A program made the translations under genes and the position numbers. Of a stretch of 64,000 bases of DNA, positions 52,310 through 61,004 are shown piece after piece (the stretch's first letter is position 1; the number at the start of each line of letters is the position of its first letter). This DNA is from Patulibacter americanus DSM 16676 (GTDB lineage Bacteria > Actinomycetota > Thermoleophilia > Solirubrobacterales > Solirubrobacteraceae): positions 62,001-126,000 of the forward strand of contig NZ_ATUD01000012.1 in NCBI RefSeq assembly GCF_000420025.1, read 5' to 3'. The notes beneath the pieces were generated by a model that was not told the origin of the DNA, did no database searches, and worked only from the letters and a program-made list of their open reading frames with translations.

Positions 52310-53593
52310 TCACGTCGCGGCCGGCGCCCACCCCGTGAGCTCCTCGAGCGCGTCGACCGCCGTGGCGCAGCCGTCCTCGGCCCACAGCGCCGTGCCAACC
52401 GCGGCCGCCCGGCGCACGTAGCCGGGGTCCCTCGCCAGCGCCCGCAGCCGGGCCGCCAGTGCGGCGCGGTCCAACCGGGCGAGGGGCAGCGCGGGCGGGC
52501 CGACGCCGAGGGCCGCCAGGCGGTGGCCCCAGAAGAACTGGTCGGCGAGGACCGGCAGCACGAGCGTCGGGCGGCCGTGGAGCAGCCCGCGACCCGTCGT
52601 GCCCGCACCTCCGTGGTGGACCACCGCCCGCACGCGCGGCAGCAGCGCGTCGTGGGGGACGTCGCCCAGGACGCGCACGTCGTCGCGCCCCTCCAGCCCG
52701 GCGCCGAGGTTCGCCCAGCCGCGCTGGAGCAGCAGGCGGACGCCCGCGTCCCTCGCCGCGCCGACGATCGCGGCCGTCGTCGCCTCCGGGTCCTTCACCG
52801 GCATGGACCCGAGCCCGACGAGCACGGGCGCGGGGCCGGCGGCGAGGAACGCCTCCGTGGCGTCGTCGAGCGGTCCCGGTGGGGGAGCGGGCCGCCACCA
52901 CGGGCCCGTCAGACGGACCCGGGCGGGCCAGTCCGGCGGACGCGGCACCACGTGCGGGCTGACGGCGACGAGCGCGCCGCGGTCCGGGCGCCGGGCGGCG
53001 CGCACCGCGCGCACGCCCTGGGGCGCGAGTCCGAGCACGTCGCGCCGACACGCGCCCACGGGACCGCGCAGCAGCAGGGCCGTGGCGCTCTCGTCGAGCG
53101 CGAAGGACGCGCGGTTGCCGAGCGGCCCGAGCGTGCGCGCGCCGACCCAGGCGACGGGCGCCGGGAACGCGCGCGTGGAGGCCAGCGGCTGGAGCTGTGC
53201 CTGCACCACGGGCACCCCGTGGGCCTCGGCCGCGTCCAGGCCGGGCATCGTGGCGGGCGAGCAGAGGACGACGTCAGCGCCCGCGACCCCGGCGGCGGTG
53301 TCCGCGTAGAGCAGGCGCAGCTCGGGCTCGAGGAACGACGCGAGCCGGCGGACGGCCCGGAACGGGTTGCGCACGCCGTCCAGGAGCGCACGGCCCTCCG
53401 GGTCGTCGAGCAGCTCGCGCACGCTGCGGCCCCGGGCGCCGCACACGACGATCCCCGTGCCCTCCGCCATCGGCGCGAACATCGCGTGGGTCACGAGCCG
53501 CACCTCGTGGCCGCGGGCGACGAGCCGCTCGCCCAGCGCGACGAACGGCTCCGCGTCGCCACGGGAGCCGAACGTCACGAGCGTCACCCGCAC
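52310..53593 (-). CDS. GT1-family glycosyltransferase (MGT/UGT-like)
   Basis: 427 aa from GTG 53593, 4 bp after the stop of the upstream acyltransferase-like gene. The GT-B fold starts MRVTLVTFGSRGDAEPFVAL (the sterol-glucosyltransferase type N-terminus). The donor-binding motif is VRAVVHHGGAGTTGRGLLHG, followed by PTLVLPVLADQFFWGHRLA with the D-Q pair. It uses a UDP- or dTDP-sugar to glycosylate a lipophilic acceptor. Its place at the end of an operon with three condensation-fold acyltransferase paralogues suggests the acceptor or product is an acylated glycolipid, which is inference. Confidence 0.92.
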   Translation of the reverse strand: MRVTLVTFGSRGDAEPFVALGERLVARGHEVRLVTHAMFAPMAEGTGIVVCGARGRSVRELLDDPEGRALLDGVRNPFRAVRRLASFLEPELRLLYADTAAGVAGADVVLCSPATMPGLDAAEAHGVPVVQAQLQPLASTRAFPAPVAWVGARTLGPLGNRASFALDESATALLLRGPVGACRRDVLGLAPQGVRAVRAARRPDRGALVAVSPHVVPRPPDWPARVRLTGPWWRPAPPPGPLDDATEAFLAAGPAPVLVGLGSMPVKDPEATTAAIVGAARDAGVRLLLQRGWANLGAGLEGRDDVRVLGDVPHDALLPRVRAVVHHGGAGTTGRGLLHGRPTLVLPVLADQFFWGHRLAALGVGPPALPLARLDRAALAARLRALARDPGYVRRAAAVGTALWAEDGCATAVDALEELTGWAPAAT

Positions 53594-53597
53594 GGGC

Positions 53598-54959
53598 TCA
53601 CCAGACCGTCCCGGGGACGCCCCACGCGGCCAGCTCGGCCTCGACCCGCGCGTGGGCGGTGCCGCCGGGCCCGAGCCGCCCGGCGTCGGCGACGACGCCG
53701 AGGGTGATGTCGCCGCCCGAGCGGCCGAGGCAGACGGTGAGGTCGGTCATCATCGGGCCGCCCAGCAGGTAGGACTCCGCGGCCCGGTGGGCGCCGAGCC
53801 GGCCGACCTGCGGCGGGATCGGCCCCACGTTCGACGCCACCCCGTCGGCGCCCTGGGCCAGCACGGCCATCCGGTGGGTCAGGGCGTCGGGCAGCAGCCG
53901 CATCGCGTCGACCGTCCCCGTCGGCCCGGCCGGGCGCCCGTCGCGACGCTGCGCGCCCGCGGGGGCCGCGGCCTCGATCGCGGCCTTCGTCGCGTGGCGC
54001 ACCTCGTCGAGTCGCCCGTGGCGCGGCGCCCCGCCGTCCAGGACGACGAGGGCGCCGACGACCGCGTTCGCGGTCACGTCGTGCTGGCCGTTCGGCCGCT
54101 GGTGGCGCAGGTCGACCGGCAGCAGGATCCGCAGCGGGCGGTCCGTCGTCTCGCCACGCGACTGCCGGGCGCCGCGGATCAGATTGGCGACGACGGCGAG
54201 GAGCAGGGTGTTGCCCGAGCCGCCGTGGTCCCGGGCCGCGGTGTCCCAGTCCTCCGCCCGGGTGCGCACGAGGGCGACGTTGCGGCGACCGGAGCGCACG
54301 CCGACGCCCCGGTCGCGCTCGCGCAGGGCGGCGATGGTGGGCGTCAGCCGCTGCAGGTCGCCGGGGGTCGCGGCGCTCCGCCACGCCCCGGCCGCCTCGC
54401 GACCCAGGCGGACGCTGCCGCCGACGCCGTGGCGCACGCGCTGGACCACGTCGGTCAGCTCCTCGACGGTCTCCGTGCGCCAGCGGCGGGGGACGACGGG
54501 CGGGTCGGCCGGGGCCGCCGCGGCGTCGAAGGCCGTGGAGAGGATCGCCCGGGCGTCGCCGTAGGCGTGGTTGACCCAGAGCGTCACGATGCTGCCCCCG
54601 TCGCGGGTGCGGGCGGCGGCCAGGCGCCAGCCCGGTGCCGTGGCCGGATCGGGCTGGGAGCTGACCTCGTCCTCGAGCAGGGCCACGATCTCGGGCCCGT
54701 CGAGCGCGTCGGGCTCGTAGCGCATGGGCGGCAGGTCGGCCGCGGCCTGCCAGCGCAGGCGGGCGCCGGGGACGCGTGGGCGGACGACCCGGCGGCCGAA
54801 GCCGCGCGGGTTGTGGGCGAGCTCGTTGGCCCAGCGCAGCAGGGCGTCGCCGGTGACGGGCTCGTCGAAGCGGCGGACGAGCCCGATGCACGGGCGGTGC
54901 CTGCGGGTCCGGGTGGCACCGACGTACATCGCGGCGTGGTCGTCGAGGGGGATCTTCAC
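53598..54959 (-). CDS. WS/DGAT- or condensation-like acyltransferase, copy 3
   Basis: 453 aa from GTG 54959, with AGGAGA at 54964-54969. The fold pattern of CoA-dependent acyltransferases is seen: an N-terminal strand-helix (DDHAAMYVGATRTRRHRPCI), a catalytic-region motif NHAYGDARA where HxxxD is intact, then LPVDLRHQRPNGQ and late SNVGPIP / GGPMMTDLTVCL, as in WS/DGAT and PapA proteins. The bounds of the two halves are near residue 210. It is the third of three tandem paralogues and the only one with HxxxD; it probably performs the chemistry. It would transfer an acyl group to a sugar or alcohol. Confidence 0.75.
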   Translation of the reverse strand: MKIPLDDHAAMYVGATRTRRHRPCIGLVRRFDEPVTGDALLRWANELAHNPRGFGRRVVRPRVPGARLRWQAAADLPPMRYEPDALDGPEIVALLEDEVSSQPDPATAPGWRLAAARTRDGGSIVTLWVNHAYGDARAILSTAFDAAAAPADPPVVPRRWRTETVEELTDVVQRVRHGVGGSVRLGREAAGAWRSAATPGDLQRLTPTIAALRERDRGVGVRSGRRNVALVRTRAEDWDTAARDHGGSGNTLLLAVVANLIRGARQSRGETTDRPLRILLPVDLRHQRPNGQHDVTANAVVGALVVLDGGAPRHGRLDEVRHATKAAIEAAAPAGAQRRDGRPAGPTGTVDAMRLLPDALTHRMAVLAQGADGVASNVGPIPPQVGRLGAHRAAESYLLGGPMMTDLTVCLGRSGGDITLGVVADAGRLGPGGTAHARVEAELAAWGVPGTVW

Positions 54960-55045
54960 GGGGTCTCCTGGGGGGGCCGGAGGGGTGGGGGAAGGCCGGC
55001 GCGCGAGGGCGGCGTCCGGCGGTGCGGCAGGGTCGGCGGGCGTGG

Positions 55046-56461
55046 CTACCAGCGGCCGTCGGGCAACCCCCACGCATGGAGCTCGTCACCGAACCACGCG
55101 CGGACGTCGGCGCCGGGGCCCAGGCGCGACGGATCCCCGACGGCGCTGACCGACACGGTCTCGGGCGTGCGGCTGAGCGCGACGAGCAGGTCCAGGCCGA
55201 TCGGCCACCCGACGACGCAGGCGTCCGTCGCGCGGTGCGGGCCGAGGTCGCGGACGCCGTCGGGGAGCGCGCCGGGGTTGGAGGCACAGGCGTCGAAGCC
55301 CATCGCGGCCCGCTCGGCGGCGCGGATCGTGAGCGCCTCGGGCAGCAGGCGGGTCGCGTCGCCCACGCCGCGCACGGGCGGGGCGGACGCCGCGTCGGCC
55401 ACGAACGCCGCCTTCGTCCAGCGGCGGGCGACGGTCAGGTCGCCGCACTCCGGCGGGCCGCCCGGCAGGACGAGCGACGCGGTCACCATCGTCGCCCGCG
55501 GGCCGGAGCTGCCGTCGCGGCGCTCCCCGATCGCGTCGTCGCCCAGGTCGATGGGCAGCACGAGGCGAACGGGACGCTCCGTGTCGCCGCCACGCCCGGC
55601 TCGGCCGCGCCGGACGAGGTTCGCGGCGATCGCGGCCAGCAGCGTGTTCCCGGTGCCGCCGCGGGCGGCGGCCGCGGCGTCCCAGACGGCGGCGTCGAAG
55701 CTGGCGACCACCCCGGCCCGGCGCGGTCCCGGGGCGCGGCGGGTCGCATCGCGGCCCTTCGGCGCCCGGATCGGGGGCGGGTCGACCGGCGCGGCGGGCT
55801 GCGAGCCGCGCAGCGCCGCCCGGGCCCCGTCGACCGCGGCGCGGGCGGCGCCGGCCAGGCCGAGCTGCAGCCGCTCGCCGACCCCGTCGAGCTCCCAGCG
55901 CAGGCCGTAGCGGCCGCCGGGCGTGAACGTCGCCTCCGTCGTCCCGTGCCACGCCGGCAGGGAGCCGTCGCCGTACGCGGCGTGCAGCACCCCGGGCGCC
56001 GTGCCGAAGAGGTGGTGGACGAGGACGAGCAGCACGGTGCCGCCGTCGGCGGTCGGGGTGGCGGTCAGGAGCCAGCCGTGGCCGTGCTCGGGGTCGAGCG
56101 GGATCGTGAGCTGCTCGTCGAGCCAGGCGCTCAGACCCGGGCCGTCGACGGGATCGGCCGCGAGCCGCACGGGCGGGGCGTCCGTCGTCGCGACCCACCG
56201 CCGGCGGGCGCCGGGCACCCGCCGCGGGGCGACGCGCCGACCGAGCGCGTAGGGCGAGGACGCCAGCCGCCGCGCCTCTGCGGTCAGCTCGGGCCGGGTG
56301 ATGCGGGTCGGGAACCGCACGATCCAGCCCATGTGCGGCAGGACGGTGCCCATCCGGCCGGCGCGCAGCACCAGGCTGGCGTGGTCGACGAGCGGGGCCT
56401 CACCGCCCGACGGGGCGAGCGGGGGCGGGTGGACGGTGGGGGGAGCGGCGGTGGGGGACAC
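55046..56461 (-). CDS. WS/DGAT- or condensation-like acyltransferase paralogue, copy 2
   Basis: 471 aa if the GTG at 56461 is used; the frame is open to 56584, which would overlap the upstream gene, so the start is uncertain. The same architecture as copies 1 and 3: APLVDHASLVLRAGRMGTVL, the N-terminal strand; VLVHHLFGTAPG at the catalytic position, where the acid of HHxxxDG is replaced by Thr; LVLPIDLGDDAIGER; and CASNPGALPDG. Without the Asp the active site may be impaired or use another base. A Pro-rich N-terminal extension is unlike its sisters. Middle gene of the operon. Confidence 0.7.
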   Translation of the reverse strand: MSPTAAPPTVHPPPLAPSGGEAPLVDHASLVLRAGRMGTVLPHMGWIVRFPTRITRPELTAEARRLASSPYALGRRVAPRRVPGARRRWVATTDAPPVRLAADPVDGPGLSAWLDEQLTIPLDPEHGHGWLLTATPTADGGTVLLVLVHHLFGTAPGVLHAAYGDGSLPAWHGTTEATFTPGGRYGLRWELDGVGERLQLGLAGAARAAVDGARAALRGSQPAAPVDPPPIRAPKGRDATRRAPGPRRAGVVASFDAAVWDAAAAARGGTGNTLLAAIAANLVRRGRAGRGGDTERPVRLVLPIDLGDDAIGERRDGSSGPRATMVTASLVLPGGPPECGDLTVARRWTKAAFVADAASAPPVRGVGDATRLLPEALTIRAAERAAMGFDACASNPGALPDGVRDLGPHRATDACVVGWPIGLDLLVALSRTPETVSVSAVGDPSRLGPGADVRAWFGDELHAWGLPDGRW

Positions 56462-56510
56462 GGGGCCTCGTGGGGGGACGATGGCGGGAACGGGGGAGCG
56501 GCGGGGAGCC

Positions 56511-57869
56511 TCACCAGACCCGGGCGGGCAGCTCCCAGGCGGCGAGCTCGGCGGACAGGCGCTCGCGCAGGGTCGGGCCGCCACCCAGGCGGCTGGGATC
56601 GGCGACCACGCCGAGCCGGACCACGTCGCCGTGGCGGGCGAGCGCGACGGAGAGGTCGCTGCCCATGGGGAAGGCCATGAGGACCGCGTCGGTGGCCTGG
56701 TGCTCGCCGAGCCGCAGCATCCCGGGCGGCAGCGGGCCGACGTTCGACGCGGCGGCGTCGTAGTGGCCGTGCACCCCGAAGACGACGCGGCGGGTGAGGT
56801 CGTCGGGCAGCAGGGCCATGGCGTCGATCACCCCCGGCGCCACGGGCACCCGGCCGGTGCGGGCGACCTGGGCCGAGGCCTCGCCGAACGCCCGGCGGGT
56901 CTCGCCGCGGACGTCCTCGAGCCCACCGTGGTCGGCGCGCCCGCCCGGCAGCAGGACCGTGGCGCTGGTCAGGCGGATCGGCCCGACGGTGGCGGCGGCA
57001 TCGGGCAGCTCCTGGCGGTCGGCCAGGTCGACGGGGACGATCAGCCGCACCGGCCGCTCGACGGGCCCGCCGCGGGCCCGCCGCGCCTCGCGGACGAGGT
57101 TGGCGACGAGGGCGACCTGCAGGCTGGTCCCCGTGCCGCCGAGCTCCCGCGGTCGGGCGTCCCAGGCCGCGGCGTCGACGGTGGCGATCGCCGCCACGCG
57201 GCGGGACGAGCGCCGGCCGCGGCTCGGGTCCCGGTCGCGCAGCGCCTCGAGCGGGGCGCGGAGGGTCGCGAGCTCGCCGTCGGGGTCGCGGCGCCACGGG
57301 GCCGCGGCGACCTCGCCACCGAGCCGGACGAGCCCGCGGACGCCGCGCCGCAGCCGGTCGGCGGCGTCGAGCGTCTCGTCGAGCACCGGCGGCCGGCCCT
57401 GGGGCAGCGCGTCCAGGCCGACCTCGGGCAGGCCGCCGTAGAGGGTGGTGGCGATGTCGCGGCCCGTCCCGAAGAGGTGCGTCATGCCGAGCGCGACGAG
57501 GGTGCCGCCGTCGGCGGCGCGCGCGGCCGAGAGCCGCCAGCCCGGGCCGCCCTGGGGGTCGTGGGGCACGCTCATCTCGTCGTCGAGCCAGCGGGCCAGC
57601 GCCGGGGCGTCGAGGCCGTCCTCGCGCAGCGGCACGGGGGGCGGCTCGCCGGCGGCGTGCCAGCGGGGACGCGCCCCGGGGACGCGCGGGGCCCGCAGAC
57701 GCCGGCCCAGGCCGAAGGGGCTCGCGGCCAGCCGCGCGGCCTCGGCCTGCAGGTCGGCGGCGGGCACCTCGTCGGCGAACCGCGTGACGAGCGCCATGTT
57801 CGGCAGCACGGACGTGCGTTGGGCGGCGCGGAGCATGAGCGAGCCGTGCTCCACCAGGGGGACTTCCAT
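56511..57869 (-). CDS. WS/DGAT- or condensation-like acyltransferase paralogue, copy 1
   Basis: 452 aa from ATG 57869 (MEVPLVEHGSLMLRAAQRTS), first gene of a four-gene operon. MTHLFGTGRD stands at the catalytic site, so the second His of HHxxxDG is kept but Asp is Thr, as in copy 2. LIVPVDLADRQELPD and AAASNVGPLPPGMLRL match the conserved later motifs. Copies 1 and 2 share RLAASPFGLGRRL / RLASSPYALGRRV, so they are the closest pair and probably a recent duplication. The promoter should lie in 57870-58123, which carries a repeated GGGGTATTCG. Confidence 0.75.
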   Translation of the reverse strand: MEVPLVEHGSLMLRAAQRTSVLPNMALVTRFADEVPAADLQAEAARLAASPFGLGRRLRAPRVPGARPRWHAAGEPPPVPLREDGLDAPALARWLDDEMSVPHDPQGGPGWRLSAARAADGGTLVALGMTHLFGTGRDIATTLYGGLPEVGLDALPQGRPPVLDETLDAADRLRRGVRGLVRLGGEVAAAPWRRDPDGELATLRAPLEALRDRDPSRGRRSSRRVAAIATVDAAAWDARPRELGGTGTSLQVALVANLVREARRARGGPVERPVRLIVPVDLADRQELPDAAATVGPIRLTSATVLLPGGRADHGGLEDVRGETRRAFGEASAQVARTGRVPVAPGVIDAMALLPDDLTRRVVFGVHGHYDAAASNVGPLPPGMLRLGEHQATDAVLMAFPMGSDLSVALARHGDVVRLGVVADPSRLGGGPTLRERLSAELAAWELPARVW

Positions 57870-57990
57870 GGGCGACGTGACCTCGGGGGATCGAAGGACC
57901 GACGCCCGGCGACGCTAGTGGCGCGCATGAGAAACAGCAAGGTACGCAGTCTGTGAGTCGCGTCACACGGAGAGAAACGCCGTAGTGATC

Positions 57991-58041
57991 GGGGTATTCG
58001 TTCCGCTACGGGACCGTAGGGGTCCGCATCTGGGGTATTCG
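57991..58041 (+). promoter_or_regulatory. Direct repeats GGGGTATTCG spaced 41 bp apart
   Basis: Identical decamers lie at 57991-58000 and 58032-58041, about four helical turns apart, in the 254-bp gap between the acyltransferase operon and the cobalamin adenosyltransferase gene. GGGTAT also resembles the -10 of SigB/SigF-type promoters. No gene is seen in this gap. Confidence 0.45.
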
Positions 58042-58123
58042 AACGGATGACCCGCGTTGTGACAGAAACTTCAGGAACACGCCGTGTGCATCTGTCCCAT
58101 CGCGGGCCCGTCAACGGCCCCGA

Positions 58124-58684
58124 TCAGCGCGAGGCGCCGGGCTTCCAGAGCGGCTCGTCGCCCTCCGTACAGGCCCGAGCGAGGATGAACAGCAGGTCGG
58201 AGAGGCGGTTGAGGTACTTCACGACCTCGGGGTTCGCGCCCTCGACGACGAGCGCGCGGCGCTCGCTGCGGCGGGCGACCGTGCGCGCCACGTGGAGCTG
58301 GGCGGCGACCATCCCGCCCCCGGGGAGGAGGAACGAGCGCAGGTTCGGCAGCTCGCCGTTGACCTCGTCGCAGCGCTCCTCGAGCCAGGTGACCTGCTCC
58401 GGGGCCACGCGCAGGCGGTCCTTGCGGGCGTGCTCCGTGTCGTGGGGGACGGAGAGGTCGGCGCCGAGGTCGAAGAGGTCGTTCTGGATCCGCAGCAGCC
58501 ACGGGCGGAACCGCTCGGGCACGCCGGGCAGCGCGCCGACGACGCCGAGCTGGCTGTTGAGCTCGTCGATGTCGCCGTAGGCCTCGATGCGGGCGTGGGT
58601 CTTGGGCACCCGGCTCATGTCGCCGAGGTGCGTCTCGCCCGCATCGCCGGTGCGGGTGTAGATGCGGGTGAGGTTGACGGTCAT
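58124..58684 (-). CDS. pduO: PduO-type ATP:cob(I)alamin adenosyltransferase
   Basis: Makes adenosylcobalamin from cob(I)alamin and ATP, in the cytoplasm. 186 aa from ATG 58684, family length. The N-terminal ATP site is IYTRTGDAGETHLGD. The late motifs are VARRSERRALVV (the Arg-rich ATP-binding helix) and YLNRLSDLLFILAR, which contacts corrin. All are intact. It is divergent from a DUF4430-like lipoprotein gene with only 36 bp between starts, so the two share a control region. No cobalamin riboswitch fits in that gap. Confidence 0.95.
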   Translation of the reverse strand: MTVNLTRIYTRTGDAGETHLGDMSRVPKTHARIEAYGDIDELNSQLGVVGALPGVPERFRPWLLRIQNDLFDLGADLSVPHDTEHARKDRLRVAPEQVTWLEERCDEVNGELPNLRSFLLPGGGMVAAQLHVARTVARRSERRALVVEGANPEVVKYLNRLSDLLFILARACTEGDEPLWKPGASR

Positions 58685-58720
58685 GCGCCGACCCTAGCGC
58701 CCGTCCTAGAATCGGTCGCC

Positions 58721-59722
58721 GTGTCGCCGTCGCCCCCTCGCCCGTCCCGCGCCCGCCGTCTGGTGGGTCTGATCGGAGCGGTGGCCGCCACCGCGGCGCT
58801 CGCGTCCTGCGGGCAGGTCGACGAGTCCGGGGTCGGCGTCCGCGTGCTCGTGACCACGGACTCCGGCGCCCGCACCGTCCTGGACCGCTCGGGCATCGAG
58901 GCCAAGGACGGGGAGCCGGCGCTCGCCGTGCTGCGTCGGGCGACGACGGTGGAGACGGACGCCCGCGGGGCGCTCACGAGCCTCGACGGCCGGCGCGCCA
59001 CGGGCGGGCGCACGTGGACCACCTGGCTCAACGGCGCGCCGCTGCGCTCGGGTGCGCTGAAGACCACGGGGGAGGACGTCAACCTCCAGCAGCTCCCCGT
59101 CGTCAACGGCCCGCGCACCACGAAGGTCCACGACGGCGACACCCTGTGGGTCGACCTGCAGCCCGCCGGGGCCACCCCGCCGCGCGGGGTCGTCGGCACC
59201 TTCCCCGAGCCGTTCGAGCACGGGCAGGAGGGCATGCGCTGGCCCGTCCGCGTCGAGTGCGCCGAACCCCGCGGCCGCGCGTGCCGCATGGTCCGCGATG
59301 CGCTGGTGCGCTACGACATCCCGGCCGTCACGAACCTCATCCGCAGCTCCTACAACCCCGAGTCCGCCCGCGTGGCGGTGGGCACCTGGAAGCAGATCCG
59401 CGAGGACCCGTCCGCCGGACTGGCGGAGCGCGGGGCGGAGGAGTCCGGCATCCCCGTCGTCCCGCAGAAGGACGGCCGCGGGTTCGCCCTGCTGGACGCC
59501 GCGGGACGGGAGACCCGCACGATCGGCGCGGGCTCGGGGCTCGTGTTCGCCTCGCGCTACCGCAACGAGCCGCCGAGCTGGGCGGTCACCGGCACGGACG
59601 ACGCCGGCGTGCTGCGTGCGGCGGGCGCGTTCGACGCGACGACGTTGAAGACCGCGATCGCGCTCGCGGTCTCGGGGCCGGACCTCATCCGGCTGCCGGA
59701 CCGCGGCGACGCCACGCGCTAG
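58721..59722 (+). CDS. Lipoprotein with DUF4430/transcobalamin-like domain
   Basis: 333 aa from GTG 58721. The signal peptide ends in a lipobox, ATAALASC, so a membrane-anchored exported protein. Residues about 35-145 read VRVLVTTDSGARTVLDRSGI, then GRTWTTWLNGAPLRSGALKT, then KVHDGDTLWVDLQP, the beta-grasp layout of DUF4430/transcobalamin C-terminal domains, which cap cobalamin. The C-terminal 180 aa is unfamiliar (VECAEPRGRACRMVRDALVR; LVFASRYRNEPPSWAVTG). Facing pduO across a 36-bp divergent promoter, it may capture corrinoids. The cobalamin role is inferred from fold and neighbour. Confidence 0.75.
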   Translation: MSPSPPRPSRARRLVGLIGAVAATAALASCGQVDESGVGVRVLVTTDSGARTVLDRSGIEAKDGEPALAVLRRATTVETDARGALTSLDGRRATGGRTWTTWLNGAPLRSGALKTTGEDVNLQQLPVVNGPRTTKVHDGDTLWVDLQPAGATPPRGVVGTFPEPFEHGQEGMRWPVRVECAEPRGRACRMVRDALVRYDIPAVTNLIRSSYNPESARVAVGTWKQIREDPSAGLAERGAEESGIPVVPQKDGRGFALLDAAGRETRTIGAGSGLVFASRYRNEPPSWAVTGTDDAGVLRAAGAFDATTLKTAIALAVSGPDLIRLPDRGDATR

Positions 59723-59790
59723 GAGCCGCCGCCCCGGTGGGGTCGGGCCGCGAGCGGCGCGGCACCCGGGGTGTCCGGGGTGGGACCTGT

Positions 59791-59814
59791 GCGCCCCCGG
59801 CGAGATCGGGGCGC
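59791..59814. terminator. Hairpin between convergent genes
   Basis: GCGCCCC (59791-59797) pairs with GGGGCGC (59808-59814) in the 131-bp gap between the lipoprotein gene and the convergent secreted-protein gene. Confidence 0.5.
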
Positions 59815-59853
59815 CTGGGGCGGGACGACCGGGCGCCCGCGGGCGGGGGCGGC

Positions 59854-60963
59854 CTACGGGTACTCGGACTGGGGGCGGATCTTCCGCCACGGCTGGGCGG
59901 CCCGGTCGACCTGGAGGACCTCGCAGCCCCGGGCCTCGGCGACCGCGGCGTTCTTGCAGCTCCAGCGGCCGTCGCTGGCCAGCCGGCGCACGAGCACCAT
60001 GGCGGTCGGCGTCGGTGCGGCGACCGCCGTCAGCGCGGAGCCGTAGCGAGTCGTCTGCGCGCCGGAGAAGCCGGACTCGAGCGTCCACGCCTTCCGTCCC
60101 GAGAGCGTGGTGCGGTAGATCTCGGAGCGGCTGCGCATGCCGGTGCGCAGCCGGGGGACGGTGACCTCGCCGGCGGACAGCACGGGCCGCCCCAGACGGC
60201 GCAGCGTCGAGCGGGTCGACGTGGCGGTCAGCAGGATCTTGCCCCGGCGCTGGCCGCGCTGGACGACGAGGCGCCAGCGGTCGCGCAGCCCGGTGGCGTG
60301 CCACACGAACGCGAGGGTGGACCCCTGCAGGTCGATGCTGTCGGGCGTGTAGGCCCGGAAGTTGCGCTTGCCCGTGCCGATCCGCTCCTTGGCCGGCGGG
60401 TAGATCAGCCGCGACGGCGGCTCCGTGGCGTCAAGCGTCGTGAGGGCGACCGCCGAGCGGCCCGCGCGCGGCCGGCCGACGCTGCGGGAGAACGCGATCC
60501 GGTTGCCCCAGACGGCCGGCGCGCGCTCGTCCACGCCCGGCAGCGAGGCGGACGGCACGGGCGCGTCGACGCCGGTGCGCGGGTCGATGCGGTGGACGTC
60601 GCAGCCGATGGGCGGCGAGGCGTCGGGGCGCGTGCAACGGGCGTAGACGACGAGCGGGCCGCCGTCGGGGCCAGGGCCGATCGAGGCGTCGATCGGCGCG
60701 GTCTGGGCGGGCACCGGCAGGAGCACGCCGACGCCCTCGGGGGTGCGCGCCACGAGCCCGAAGGTGCCGTCGTCGGCCCGCCGGCTCCACACGAGCCAGC
60801 CGCCCCAGCCGTCGATCGCGGTGTCGTTCGGCTCGACGCTGAGGACGGAGGCCCCCTGGGGTCCCCGCTCCCCGGCGGCCTGGGCCGCGGGCGCACCGGT
60901 GGCGACGGCCGCGGCGGCGAGGAGGCCGGCGGCGAGCAGCGGGGCGGGGGAGCGCGGGGTCAC
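59854..60963 (-). CDS. Secreted protein, possible beta-propeller
   Basis: 369 aa from GTG 60963. A signal peptide (LLAAGLLAAAAVATGAPAAQA) is followed by repeated units of the form GWGGWLVWSRR.DDGTFGLVAR, then RAPAVWGNRIAFSRS and GSTLAFVWHATGLRDRWRLV, about 60-70 residues apart, consistent with TolB/WD-like blades. Two cysteine pairs are near CTRPDASPPIGC and the end (SCKNAAVAEARGC). No enzyme motif. It lies 41 bp downstream of the SDR gene on the same strand and may be its operon partner. Fold inferred. Confidence 0.65.
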   Translation of the reverse strand: MTPRSPAPLLAAGLLAAAAVATGAPAAQAAGERGPQGASVLSVEPNDTAIDGWGGWLVWSRRADDGTFGLVARTPEGVGVLLPVPAQTAPIDASIGPGPDGGPLVVYARCTRPDASPPIGCDVHRIDPRTGVDAPVPSASLPGVDERAPAVWGNRIAFSRSVGRPRAGRSAVALTTLDATEPPSRLIYPPAKERIGTGKRNFRAYTPDSIDLQGSTLAFVWHATGLRDRWRLVVQRGQRRGKILLTATSTRSTLRRLGRPVLSAGEVTVPRLRTGMRSRSEIYRTTLSGRKAWTLESGFSGAQTTRYGSALTAVAAPTPTAMVLVRRLASDGRWSCKNAAVAEARGCEVLQVDRAAQPWRKIRPQSEYP

Positions 60964-61004
60964 GAAGGAGAGAACCCCGCAGCGGCCCGGGAGTTCCGGT
61001 GCGC

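Noticed and set aside
58685-58720. Cobalamin riboswitch before pduO
   Set aside because: Only 36 bp separate the two start codons; far too short for a B12 riboswitch.
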